Positions 1-6,901 of a stretch of 30,739 bases of DNA are shown piece by piece (position 1 is the stretch's first letter; every line of letters begins with the position of its first letter). The position numbers and the translations under genes are program-made. This DNA comes from JBBQNJ01 sp038329845 (lineage in GTDB: Bacteria > Planctomycetota > Phycisphaerae > Tepidisphaerales > Tepidisphaeraceae): assembly GCA_038329845.1 (NCBI GenBank), contig JBBQNJ010000062.1, positions 1 through 30,739 of the forward strand, written 5' to 3'. The notes under the pieces were generated by a model that did not search any database, was not told where the DNA came from, and saw only the letters and a list, made by a program, of their open reading frames with translations.

Positions 1-111
1 CGTGACCGCCATGAGCCGCGGGTCATCAAGGACTTGCAGGACACCTATCGAAAAATGACGATTCCCCGACGTAAACTGAAGAAAACAATGAAAGCGGGGA
101 GCGTTAAGTGA
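1..111 (+). CDS. IS4-family transposase, C-terminal 36 residues (partial)
   Basis: Only the last 36 codons are present. The peptide contains R-D-R-H-E-P-R-V-I-K near its start, followed by a basic tail ending in S-V-K. IS4-type transposases of planctomycetes commonly end with an 'R..R.EPRV.K' block followed by a lysine/arginine-rich tail; this is family knowledge recalled, not a search result. The stop codon falls inside the terminal inverted repeat, as is usual for compact IS elements. The DDE catalytic residues lie outside the window, so activity cannot be judged. Confidence 0.65.
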   Translation, partial: RDRHEPRVIKDLQDTYRKMTIPRRKLKKTMKAGSVK

Positions 112-120
112 ATGGCATTC
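1..120 (+). mobile_element. Right end of an IS4-family insertion sequence (left part outside window)
   Basis: The window opens inside an insertion sequence. A transposase reading frame runs from base 1 to a TGA at 109-111, and that stop lies inside the terminal sequence TTAAGTGAATGGCATTC (104-120). The same 17 bases form both ends of the 102-bp element at 11933-12034, where they are flanked by an 11-bp duplication, so base 120 is very likely the outer edge of the IS. IS4-family elements typically make target duplications of about 9-13 bp. The matching left end and target duplication would lie upstream of this window. Confidence 0.75.
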
Positions 121-161
121 AGCGCGTCCCCTTTTTACGCATGGGGCGGTTTTCTGAGCCG

Positions 162-189
162 TTGCCGGCGGGGGTGGGGGGGCTATAGT
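162..189 (+). promoter_or_regulatory. Putative promoter of mqnD, leaderless type
   Basis: A -35-like TTGCCG (162-167), 16-nt spacer and -10-like TATAGT (184-189) are followed by exactly 7 nt (GGCGAGG) and the ATG at 197. Transcription would start at or within a base or two of the start codon. No Shine-Dalgarno sequence lies at normal spacing. Confidence 0.5.
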
Positions 190-196
190 GGCGAGG

Positions 197-1054
197 ATGG
201 CTGATCAAACGATGCTGCTAAGGCTGGGGCATTCGCCCGATCCGGATGATGCGTTCATGTTTTACGGGTTGGCGAAAGATAGGCTGCCCACCGGACGATA
301 TCGCTTCGAGCATGTGTTGCAGGACATTCAAACCCTCAACCAGCGGGCGATGCGGGGGGAATTGGAAATCACCGCGATTTCGATCCATGCCTATCCGTAT
401 GTGGCCGACAAATATGCCTTGACCAGTTGCGGCTCGAGCATGGGGGATAAATACGGCCCCATGGTGGTCACGCCGCGCCCGATGTCGCTGGCCGACCTTC
501 GCGGCAAAAAGATCGCCATTCCCGGTGAGCTCACGACCGCGTTTCTGGTCCTGCAACTGTGCCTGGGCAAAGCCGGCGAGGCGTTCGACTATGAAGTGGT
601 CATGTTCGACCAGATCCCGCATCATGTGCGCGACGGCAAGGCCGACGCCGGGCTGATTATCCATGAAGGACAACTCACCTATCAGTCGCTCGGCCTGCAC
701 TGCGCCGTCGATCTGGGACGCTGGTGGTTCGACCGCACCGGCATGCCGCTGCCGCTGGGGGGCAACTGCATCCGCAAGGATTTGGGCGAGCCGGTCATGC
801 GCGAAGTGACCGCGATCCTCAAATCGTCCATCCGCTACAGCCTCGATCACCGCGCCGAGGCGGTCGATTACGCGCTGCAATTCGGACGAGACCTGGATCG
901 CGGTCTGGCCGACCGATTCGTCGGGATGTACGTCAACGACTGGACGCTGGACTACGGCATCCACGGCAAAGAGGCGATCCGGCGACTGCTTACGGACGGT
1001 GCCGAGGCAGGCCTGGTCCCCGAAATCGGCAAGATTCAGTACATCGACGCCTGA
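197..1054 (+). CDS. mqnD: 1,4-dihydroxy-6-naphthoate synthase (MqnD)
   Basis: MqnD acts in the futalosine route to menaquinone: it converts cyclic dehypoxanthine futalosine to 1,4-dihydroxy-6-naphthoate in the cytoplasm. The 285-residue product has the family's usual length and periplasmic-binding-protein-like fold. Diagnostic stretches seen are the N-terminal G-H-S-P-D-P-D-D-A-F-M-F-Y, the T-A-I-S-I-H-A-Y block, C-G-S-S-M-G-D-K-Y-G-P, and P-L-P-L-G-G-N-C-I near residue 190. The frame also has a GTG at 188, but that codon lies inside the -10-like hexamer, so the ATG at 197 is preferred. No other menaquinone gene is in the window, so the pathway genes appear scattered. It stands alone, followed by a repeat-bearing spacer. 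Confidence 0.93.
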   Translation: MADQTMLLRLGHSPDPDDAFMFYGLAKDRLPTGRYRFEHVLQDIQTLNQRAMRGELEITAISIHAYPYVADKYALTSCGSSMGDKYGPMVVTPRPMSLADLRGKKIAIPGELTTAFLVLQLCLGKAGEAFDYEVVMFDQIPHHVRDGKADAGLIIHEGQLTYQSLGLHCAVDLGRWWFDRTGMPLPLGGNCIRKDLGEPVMREVTAILKSSIRYSLDHRAEAVDYALQFGRDLDRGLADRFVGMYVNDWTLDYGIHGKEAIRRLLTDGAEAGLVPEIGKIQYIDA

Positions 1055-1127
1055 ACGGCCAACCGCATGGGAGCCAGGACATTCGCCCGGGGGCGACTCC
1101 CGCTCGTACGCCGAAGGGGACATCCAG

Positions 1128-1306
1128 GGATCCTTGTGGTGCAGGCTTCCAGCCTGCCGCCCCCATGCGGGCAGGATGTTTGCACCTCGAGAGGCCGGCC
1201 GCGGGACATCCAGAATATTCCGGCACGTCGCCCGGACCGTGGTCGGCGGATCCTTGTGGTGCAGGCTTCCAGCCTGCCGTCCCCATGCGGGCAGGATGTT
1301 TGCACC
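1128..1306. repeat. Two near-identical 59-bp palindromic repeats, 120 bp apart
   Basis: Copies lie at 1128-1186 and 1248-1306 and differ at a single base (C1160 versus T1280). Each holds a perfect short hairpin, GCAGGCT-TCC-AGCCTGC, and a wider imperfect symmetry running from GGTGCA to TGCACC. Repeats of this 'GGTGCAGGCTTCCAGCCTGC' type are recalled as abundant between genes of planctomycetes and related phyla, where they give rise to false ORFs. They fill the 335-bp gap between mqnD and the next gene, which otherwise shows nothing coding. Confidence 0.85.
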
Positions 1307-1376
1307 GCAAGAGGCCGCGCCTGGGGAGCATCAGGGCGGTTCATTTTGTGCCGATGCGAAACCGCCGTCGGCGCGG

Positions 1377-1389
1377 TATGGTGTGAGGC
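1377..1389 (+). promoter_or_regulatory. Putative leaderless -10 element of the 1390 gene
   Basis: TATGGT (1377-1382) is followed by 7 nt (GTGAGGC) and ATG at 1390, the same geometry as before mqnD. The hexamer 17 nt further upstream is ATGCGA, a poor -35. Confidence 0.4.
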
Positions 1390-1830
1390 ATGGAAGGCGT
1401 TACGACCGCCGTGGTTGCGTTTATCTTCGTCTGCATGGTCTTTCCCAGCCTGGTTCGCAGCCGCCCGCATTTTTATTCGGCGCTGGCGGCGATCATCGTG
1501 GTGATCCTTGTGCAGGCGCTGATCCCGATGATCGCGGCACCCAAGTTCACGGTCTTCGTCGGGGCGCTGTCGGCGCTGCTTCAGGTGGGGGCGATCCTGT
1601 TGCTGTTCCTGGCGTGCGGCGGGTTGTCGGCGCGGGAACTGGCCGACGACATGAAGCGGGCGTACGAGGTGATTCGTCGCGGGGAACAGGAAAAGGATGT
1701 GATCATTCCCATCACCGGCCAGATGCCCCGATCGGCGGCGGCCGCCGCTCGGCGTGATGACGATGAGGACGGGCGGATCGTCTATACGATCGAGGATCCG
1801 CCGTCGGCGCCGCCTTCGTCGGGGGCATGA
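1390..1830 (+). CDS. Small membrane protein of unknown function
   Basis: This 146-residue product has three hydrophobic stretches in its first half (roughly residues 4-20, 28-50 and 55-78), predicted to be membrane helices. A charged cytoplasmic-type tail follows, rich in D and E near its end (R-R-D-D-D-E-D-G-R), then a Pro/Ser tail. The phase between helices and codon use (GC-rich third positions) support a real gene. I do not recognise the family. It precedes the pseudo-GspE gene by about 200 bp in the same direction, so it might belong to the same envelope-related cluster, but a separate promoter-like site lies between them. Confidence 0.7.
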   Translation: MEGVTTAVVAFIFVCMVFPSLVRSRPHFYSALAAIIVVILVQALIPMIAAPKFTVFVGALSALLQVGAILLLFLACGGLSARELADDMKRAYEVIRRGEQEKDVIIPITGQMPRSAAAAARRDDDEDGRIVYTIEDPPSAPPSSGA

Positions 1831-1838
1831 TGCGGGAT

Positions 1839-1867
1839 TTCTCGGTGCGGGCGGAACACGATACAAT
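1839..1867 (+). promoter_or_regulatory. Putative promoter of the pseudo-GspE gene
   Basis: TTCTCG (1839-1844), a 17-nt spacer and TACAAT (1862-1867) fit a sigma-70-like promoter with a good -10 and weak -35. Transcription from here would give a 5' leader of about 165 nt containing the tandem repeat at 1901-1951. Confidence 0.4.
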
Positions 1868-1900
1868 CGCGACGACGTGAAGCGGTCCGGGGGCGGTCGG

Positions 1901-1951
1901 GGAAGCCCGGAAAAGCCCAGGGAAGCCCGGGGGAAGCCCGAAGAAGCCCGG
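1901..1951 (+). repeat. Five tandem 10-11 bp 'GAAGCCCGG'-type units
   Basis: Units begin at 1901, 1911, 1921, 1931 and 1942, with the core AAGCCC in every copy. They sit in the putative 5' leader of the gene starting at 2038. No reading frame through them looks like protein. Confidence 0.7.
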
Positions 1952-2037
1952 GGCCGCCGCGGCGGTGAAGAGTTGAACCGAATCGCCGAGCGCGAGTTGT
2001 CAACAAAGATGTTCATGGCCGTCATGCAGGAGAACTG

Positions 2038-3792
2038 ATGCTCGTTGGAGTGCTGGCCGCGGAGATCGAGACCGGCGGATACATCAGCGTCGCTAAGTCG
2101 CTGATATTGCTGGTCGTTCTGTTGCTCTGGTCGCGGTTGCTGACCTGGATCGACAAGGACTCGCCCGCCGCCCATCTGCCCCGCGTGCCGCTGAACATCG
2201 GCATGCTCGGCGGGATGATCGGGGGATTTTTTCTGTTTTTCGTGCTGTTTCCCTTCTGGGTGGCGCTGGCGGTCCTGCTGGGGATTCTCCTGGTCGAGAT
2301 GGGAGTGTACCTGGGCGTCCGGCATCAGAAAGTGGGCCTGGGCGATCTGAAAAATCAGTTCAACGCCTGGATCAAGGGGTTTTCCCGTGCGAAGGACAAG
2401 TCCGACGAGAGCGTGGTGGCCGGACAGGTGGGGATCATCGGCAAGAAGGGTGAGCTGCTCTCGGCACCGGGGAAGGAAGACCCGACCACGGTGGCCTATC
2501 AGGCGGTGCAGGCGATGCTCACCGAGCCGCTGGAGCGCGGCATGGAGCGGCTGGACCTGAGCCAATCCGACGGTGCCTACGAATGCAAGTATTACATAGA
2601 CGGCGTGTCCTACCAGGGTCCCGGCTTCGATCGTGTTCGCGCCAATGCCGCGATTGAATACCTCAAGGCCGCGGCGGGGTTGGACCTGGCCGAAAAGCGC
2701 AAGCCGCAGGTCGGGGCGTTTAAGGCCGTGATCAACAAGGTGCGCAAGGAACTCGAGCTTCGCACCGCCGGGAACAACACCGGGGAGTTCATGCGACTGA
2801 TCGTCGAGCCGAAGAAACGTCACGACTTCAAGCTCGCCACGTTGGGGATGGCTGACGATCAGGTCCAGGCGATGACCGAGTCGATCGCATCGGGTGCCGG
2901 GATCGTGCTGGTGACTGCGCCCAAGGACCAGGGACTCACCAGTGCGCTGTACGGCATCCTCCGCGCCCACGATGCGTTTTTGACCTTGATCCATACCATC
3001 GAGCGCAATCCCGAGATGGACCTCGAGGGGATTACGCAGAACAAGCTGCCGACGGCGGCGACGGCCGATGAAGAGGCCAAGCAGGTGGACTGGGTTGCCA
3101 GCCAGGAGCCCGAGGTGCTGATGGTCAGCCAGGTGGACAGTCCGAAAAGCGCCCAGTTGCTGTGCAAATTTGCCGAGACAGGCAAACGCGTCTACGTGGG
3201 CATGCGGGCCGGCAACACCTTCGACGCGATTGCCGCGTGGCGAAAGTTGGTCGGTGATGATCGCGTGGCGATGAAGAATCTGGTAATGGTCGTGGCCGGG
3301 CGGGTGATGCGCCGATTGTGCGCTGCGTGCAAGATGGGATACGCCCCGGACCCCGAGACGCTGCGAAAACTCAACCTCGATCCCGAGCGAATCACCCAGT
3401 TGTTTCAGGCCCGCTCCCAGCCGATACGCGATCCCAAGGGCAATCCGATCCCCTGCGAGTTCTGCCACGATCTGCGCTTCAAGGGCCGGTTTGGGGTCTA
3501 CGAGACGTTCGCCATCGACGATGACGTGCGCCAGGTGGTGATGGCGGGAGGATCGCTCAATCAGTTGAAGGCGGTCTTCCGCAAGCAGCGAGGACGGTAT
3601 CTGCAGGAGCGAGCGCTGGCGGCAGTCGAGGCTGGGGAAACCAGTGTGAATGAGGTATTGCGGGTGATGAAGGAGAGCGCGGCCTCATCGCCGGCGCAGC
3701 GTCCGGCGCCGCCGCAACCGCGGGCGACGTCGCAGCAGCGGGCGACGTCGGCCTCGCCAGCGCCGCCGCGGCCCCCGCGAACCGGGGCTTGA
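2038..3792 (+). CDS. GspE/PilB-like protein with degenerate ATPase motifs (pseudo-ATPase)
   Basis: The 584-residue product begins with two or three membrane helices (about residues 18-34 and 53-90), unlike normal cytosolic GspE. Residues about 275-500 align with the core of type II secretion/type IV pilus ATPases. Every catalytic motif is altered: the Walker A position reads A-P-K-D-Q-G-L-T-S (294-302) instead of GPTGSGKTT, the Asp box reads T-I-E-R-N-P-E, the Walker B position reads E-V-L-M-V-S-Q-V-D-S (359-368) with no catalytic Glu, and the His box reads R-V-Y-V-G-M-R-A. The four zinc-binding cysteines are kept (C428, C431, C473, C476). The C-terminus is a Pro/Ala/Gln-rich tail. AGGAG lies 8 nt before the ATG. 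It is followed 44 bp later by the CvpA-like gene. A structural, non-hydrolysing role is inferred. Confidence 0.85.
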   Translation: MLVGVLAAEIETGGYISVAKSLILLVVLLLWSRLLTWIDKDSPAAHLPRVPLNIGMLGGMIGGFFLFFVLFPFWVALAVLLGILLVEMGVYLGVRHQKVGLGDLKNQFNAWIKGFSRAKDKSDESVVAGQVGIIGKKGELLSAPGKEDPTTVAYQAVQAMLTEPLERGMERLDLSQSDGAYECKYYIDGVSYQGPGFDRVRANAAIEYLKAAAGLDLAEKRKPQVGAFKAVINKVRKELELRTAGNNTGEFMRLIVEPKKRHDFKLATLGMADDQVQAMTESIASGAGIVLVTAPKDQGLTSALYGILRAHDAFLTLIHTIERNPEMDLEGITQNKLPTAATADEEAKQVDWVASQEPEVLMVSQVDSPKSAQLLCKFAETGKRVYVGMRAGNTFDAIAAWRKLVGDDRVAMKNLVMVVAGRVMRRLCAACKMGYAPDPETLRKLNLDPERITQLFQARSQPIRDPKGNPIPCEFCHDLRFKGRFGVYETFAIDDDVRQVVMAGGSLNQLKAVFRKQRGRYLQERALAAVEAGETSVNEVLRVMKESAASSPAQRPAPPQPRATSQQRATSASPAPPRPPRTGA

Positions 3793-3836
3793 TTCCGGCG
3801 GCATTCGATTCGACGCGGCCTTAACCGACTTTGACC

Positions 3837-5618
3837 ATGTATTCACTGATCGTCATCATCCTCCTGGGCACGATCGCGTACTTCCATTACGTCCAGGGGC
3901 TTTTCAGCGCCACCCTGTCAGCCATTCTCGCGGTGGTCGCGGCGGTGCTGGCCTTCTCCTATCACGAGACCGTCGTCGATGCCCTGCTGAAAGGAAAGTT
4001 CGCTGACCAGGCCCACGCCATGGTTCTGGTCGCCATGTTCGCTGGCATCTACATTGTTTTGCGGCTGATCTTCGACAAGCTGGTCCCGGGAAATCTGCGC
4101 TTCCCGGCGATCGTCGATCGCATCGGCGGGGCGGTAATGGGGATATTCGCCGGCCTGTTCGCGCTGGGCGTGGTGACGGTGGCGGCCCAGGAGCTGCCGT
4201 TCGGTCCGGAGATCGCCGGGTATGGCCGATACGAGATTCAAGGCGAATATGACGCGACGGTCCCGCGGGGCACGCGGCAAGCGCTGGATGCGAAGGTGTA
4301 CGACTCGATGAGAGAGTCGCGTTTTGAGCCGGGTCAGCATCGTTCGCTGGCGATCCCGGTGGACGATCTGCTTCTCGGGCTGGTGGGCCATCTCAGCGAC
4401 GATGGATCGCTGGCGGGGGATCGACGCCTGCGGGCGGTGCATCCTCACTACATCGACGAGCTGTTCGCCAGCCGCCTGGGTTTGCAGACCGGGGCCAAGA
4501 CCGTGGCGATGCCCGATCAGGTCAAGCTCGCCGGGGTGTATACCTTGGACAAGATGCCCCCGCAGGTGGATGGCGACATCCCCGATATTCGCGGCAAGGG
4601 AATCCCGCCGCTGAAATACGATCCACCGCGTCGCGACGAGGAGCGTTTGATCGTGGTCCGGCTCACGTTCGACAAGAACGGCTCTGATTCCGACAACTTG
4701 TTTCGCATCAGTCCGGCCGGAATCCGCCTGGTGGCCGCTGGCGAGAATTATTATCCCCTGGGAACGATCGCCCCCGGCGGCCAGCTCGTCGCCAACCGCA
4801 TCGACGATCCGATCTTCATCGGCACCGGCGAAGGCTCCGGCTCGGCGGATTTCGCGTTCATCGTTCCGACCCTGAAGTTTTTCTCCGATGCTCGCGCGAT
4901 GAAGCCGCGCCCCGGCGCGTTCATCGAGGTCAAGCGGCTGGCGCGGCTGGCGCTTCCGGCGACGGTTTCGACCACCCCGCCCGCCGCCGGCAAGCTCGCG
5001 GTAATGTATAAACCGGCGGTCCTGGCGGCGCAGACCAAGACCCAATCCGCCGCCCCGGCGGCACCGGCGGCGACGATCCCGTTCGTCTACGAGAAGAGCG
5101 AGTTCTCCGACAAGCTGTTCACCCCGATCAACGTCGAGACGCCCGAGCGCCAGACCCCGGTGCTGATCTCCTCGGGCAGCGGATCGCTCAAGGACCGCGC
5201 CTTCGACACCCTGACCATCGAGCCGGTGGATCCCATCGGTCGGCTGCGCATGGGCGAGCAGACCGTCGAGCGGATGCACGTTCCGGCGGGAATGGTGATG
5301 CTCCAGCTCAGCGGCGCTCCGCCGGCTGGCCAGGGCGACGACGCCTGGGCCTGGGCCAACCGGCTCGGTGAGTTCTCGGTGATCGACTCGGCCGGCAAGC
5401 GTTATCCCGCGCACGGCGGCTGGGCCAAGGTGCGCCAGGGGGCGCAGGAGAAGATGGTGGCGGCCTACAGTGCCGATGCGCCGATCACGCAGGTGCCCAC
5501 GGGCGAAGGGCGTCCGACGGATATTGTGCTGGCGTTTCTGGTTCCCAGCGGCGTGCGCATCACCGAATCGCGGTTCGGGGATCAGGCGATCGCCACCCTC
5601 GATCGCACCGTCCCCTAG
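3837..5618 (+). CDS. CvpA-like membrane protein with a long C-terminal extension
   Basis: The 593-residue product starts with four hydrophobic segments (about residues 2-18, 22-42, 60-82 and 96-118) arranged as in CvpA/colicin-V-production proteins, including an R-I-G-G-A-V-M-G-I-F-A-G block. CvpA proteins are usually 160-220 residues, so about 470 residues are extra. That extension has no further membrane helix and is rich in beta-type sequence, with two possible immunoglobulin-like or DUF-type repeats (both about 200 residues, each with an 'LFRIS/LGEFSVIDSAGKRY' type stretch). I expect it on the outer face of the membrane. A TTG six bases upstream of the chosen ATG is also in frame. It follows the pseudo-GspE gene closely and is probably co-transcribed. 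Confidence 0.75.
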   Translation: MYSLIVIILLGTIAYFHYVQGLFSATLSAILAVVAAVLAFSYHETVVDALLKGKFADQAHAMVLVAMFAGIYIVLRLIFDKLVPGNLRFPAIVDRIGGAVMGIFAGLFALGVVTVAAQELPFGPEIAGYGRYEIQGEYDATVPRGTRQALDAKVYDSMRESRFEPGQHRSLAIPVDDLLLGLVGHLSDDGSLAGDRRLRAVHPHYIDELFASRLGLQTGAKTVAMPDQVKLAGVYTLDKMPPQVDGDIPDIRGKGIPPLKYDPPRRDEERLIVVRLTFDKNGSDSDNLFRISPAGIRLVAAGENYYPLGTIAPGGQLVANRIDDPIFIGTGEGSGSADFAFIVPTLKFFSDARAMKPRPGAFIEVKRLARLALPATVSTTPPAAGKLAVMYKPAVLAAQTKTQSAAPAAPAATIPFVYEKSEFSDKLFTPINVETPERQTPVLISSGSGSLKDRAFDTLTIEPVDPIGRLRMGEQTVERMHVPAGMVMLQLSGAPPAGQGDDAWAWANRLGEFSVIDSAGKRYPAHGGWAKVRQGAQEKMVAAYSADAPITQVPTGEGRPTDIVLAFLVPSGVRITESRFGDQAIATLDRTVP

Positions 5619-5659
5619 GATGCGGGTGCGGCGCGGCGATGACGATTGCGGCGGCGGAC

Positions 5660-5690
5660 TTGCCACATGAGGCGGTTGCGCGTTTACTAT
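5660..5690 (+). promoter_or_regulatory. Possible promoter of the 5769 lipoprotein gene
   Basis: TTGCCA (5660-5665) and TACTAT (5685-5690) are separated by 19 nt, slightly long for a sigma-70-type promoter. The leader would be about 72 nt. Confidence 0.3.
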
Positions 5691-5768
5691 GGCCCGTGCG
5701 ATTCTCCGTCGAGTGCGGACGATCGCTTCGAGTCGGACTTTTTCAATCACCCTCGGCGGAGTTGCTCC

Positions 5769-6200
5769 ATGCATGCACTGAAACTGGCGAAGGTTCTGGT
5801 CCTCATCGGTCTGGTCACGACGGCGGTTGCTTGCCGTCCTAAGCCCAAGCCCCAGGTCATGCCCCCGGCACCGGCGCCCGCCGACGAGCGAACCGTCGCC
5901 GCGATCCGCCAGCAGTTCCAGGCGATCGACCCCCGCACGATTGTCGGGATGGTCATCAAGGTGCTGCCAAGCGATGCCTTGCTGGCCGTGGGCGATGTGC
6001 CGACCGATCAGTTCAAAGTCGGCGACGTGATGGGCATTTACAACACCGACACGGTCCTGCTGGCCCAGGGGCGCGTGATCCGCATCACCGCCGACACGGT
6101 ACACCTGAAGTACGATCGCCCCGAGGCCGGCCAGCGCGCCCCGGCCGAAGGCGACTTGGCGATTCGCGTGCTGTCGTCGGCGACGCAGCCGCGCCGATAG
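5769..6200 (+). CDS. Small predicted lipoprotein, function unknown
   Basis: The 143-residue product has a basic N-terminus, a hydrophobic stretch and T-T-A-V-A-C (C22), a plausible lipobox although position -3 is Ala rather than Leu. A proline-rich linker (P-K-P-K-P...P-P-A-P-A-P) follows. The C-terminal domain (about residues 50-130) consists of short alternating hydrophobic strands such as 'VGMVIKVLPSDALLAVG' and 'VGDVMGIYNTDTV', suggesting a small beta-barrel, perhaps SH3-like. The frame is open further upstream, but CGGAG before ATG 5769 and the signal peptide fix this start. It is 9 bp upstream of maf and likely co-transcribed with it. Confidence 0.75.
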   Translation: MHALKLAKVLVLIGLVTTAVACRPKPKPQVMPPAPAPADERTVAAIRQQFQAIDPRTIVGMVIKVLPSDALLAVGDVPTDQFKVGDVMGIYNTDTVLLAQGRVIRITADTVHLKYDRPEAGQRAPAEGDLAIRVLSSATQPRR

Positions 6201-6209
6201 GCCCGGCGA

Positions 6210-6830
6210 ATGTCCCAGACGTTTCCATCCCCCGACGCGGCGCCGCGGAAACTCGTCCTCGCCAGCGCGTCCCAGCGCCGTCAGCAACTGTTGCGCGAGG
6301 CGGGCTACGTCTTCGAGATCGACCCGGCCGAGGTTGATGAATCGGCTTATCCCGCGGCGGCGCTGCCGTCGGAGGTGGCCCGGGCCTGGGCCCAGGCCAA
6401 GGCCGACGCCGTCGCCCAGCGCCACCCCGCCGCCGTGGTGCTGGGCGCCGACACCCTCGTCGCCTTCGGGGATCGCATTATCGGCAAGCCCGTCGATTTG
6501 AACCACGCTCGTGAGATTCTCACCCTTCTCAGCGGCACCACCCACCTGGTCATCACCGGCATCGCCATCGTCCACCCGGCGAGCCGATTCAGCCTCAATA
6601 CCCGCGTGATGTCCGCCGTGCGGATGAAGAACCTCTGGGCGCAACAGATCGACGACTATCTCGCCGGCGGGCAGTGGCAGGGCAAGGCCGGCGCTTACGG
6701 GATCCAGGATGCGAATCACGACCCGTTCGTCTCCTGCCTGTCCGGCAGTTTCACCAACATCGTCGGCCTGCCCATGGAGGCCACGCGGCGGTTGCTGCAA
6801 GAGGCGGGCATCGCCGCGACGTCGATTTGA
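6210..6830 (+). CDS. maf: Maf-family nucleotide pyrophosphatase (YhdE type)
   Basis: Maf proteins hydrolyse non-canonical or excess nucleoside triphosphates to the monophosphates. The 206-residue product has the family length and the expected motifs: S-A-S-Q-R-R near residue 19, V-D-E-S, the V-L-G-A-D-T-L-V block containing the catalytic Asp, G-K-P and Q-G-K-A-G-A-Y-G-I-Q. The 'KAGAYGIQ' form is that of the YhdE (dTTP/UTP) branch rather than the m7GTP branch, so that specificity is inferred. The usual S-x-S-P-R-R has Gln in place of Pro. It lies 9 bp after the lipoprotein gene. Confidence 0.92.
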   Translation: MSQTFPSPDAAPRKLVLASASQRRQQLLREAGYVFEIDPAEVDESAYPAAALPSEVARAWAQAKADAVAQRHPAAVVLGADTLVAFGDRIIGKPVDLNHAREILTLLSGTTHLVITGIAIVHPASRFSLNTRVMSAVRMKNLWAQQIDDYLAGGQWQGKAGAYGIQDANHDPFVSCLSGSFTNIVGLPMEATRRLLQEAGIAATSI

Positions 6831-6901
6831 GTTGCTCCTTCTGGCATCGGATCGCCGGCACCGTTAGTATCCGCCCCATCAAGAAAGGCGAGGCTTGTTC
6901 A

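Noticed and set aside
1067..1504. Short frames through the 59-bp repeats with 'CGAGFQPA'-like peptides
   Set aside because: These are translations of an intergenic palindromic repeat and recur because the repeat recurs, not because of coding selection.
1754..2038. 94-codon frame overlapping the pseudo-GspE start by TGATG
   Set aside because: It crosses the tandem GAAGCCC repeat and is mostly Arg/Gly/Glu low complexity. The overlap looked like translational coupling but the frame has no ribosome site.
1036..3468. Very long minus-strand open frame (about 810 codons) opposite the pseudo-GspE gene, and a similar 960-codon frame at 3918-6800
   Set aside because: Their residues are His/Arg/Asp/Gln-rich as expected from the antisense of GC-rich codons, with no domain, start site or promoter. 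The plus-strand genes beneath them carry clear motifs.
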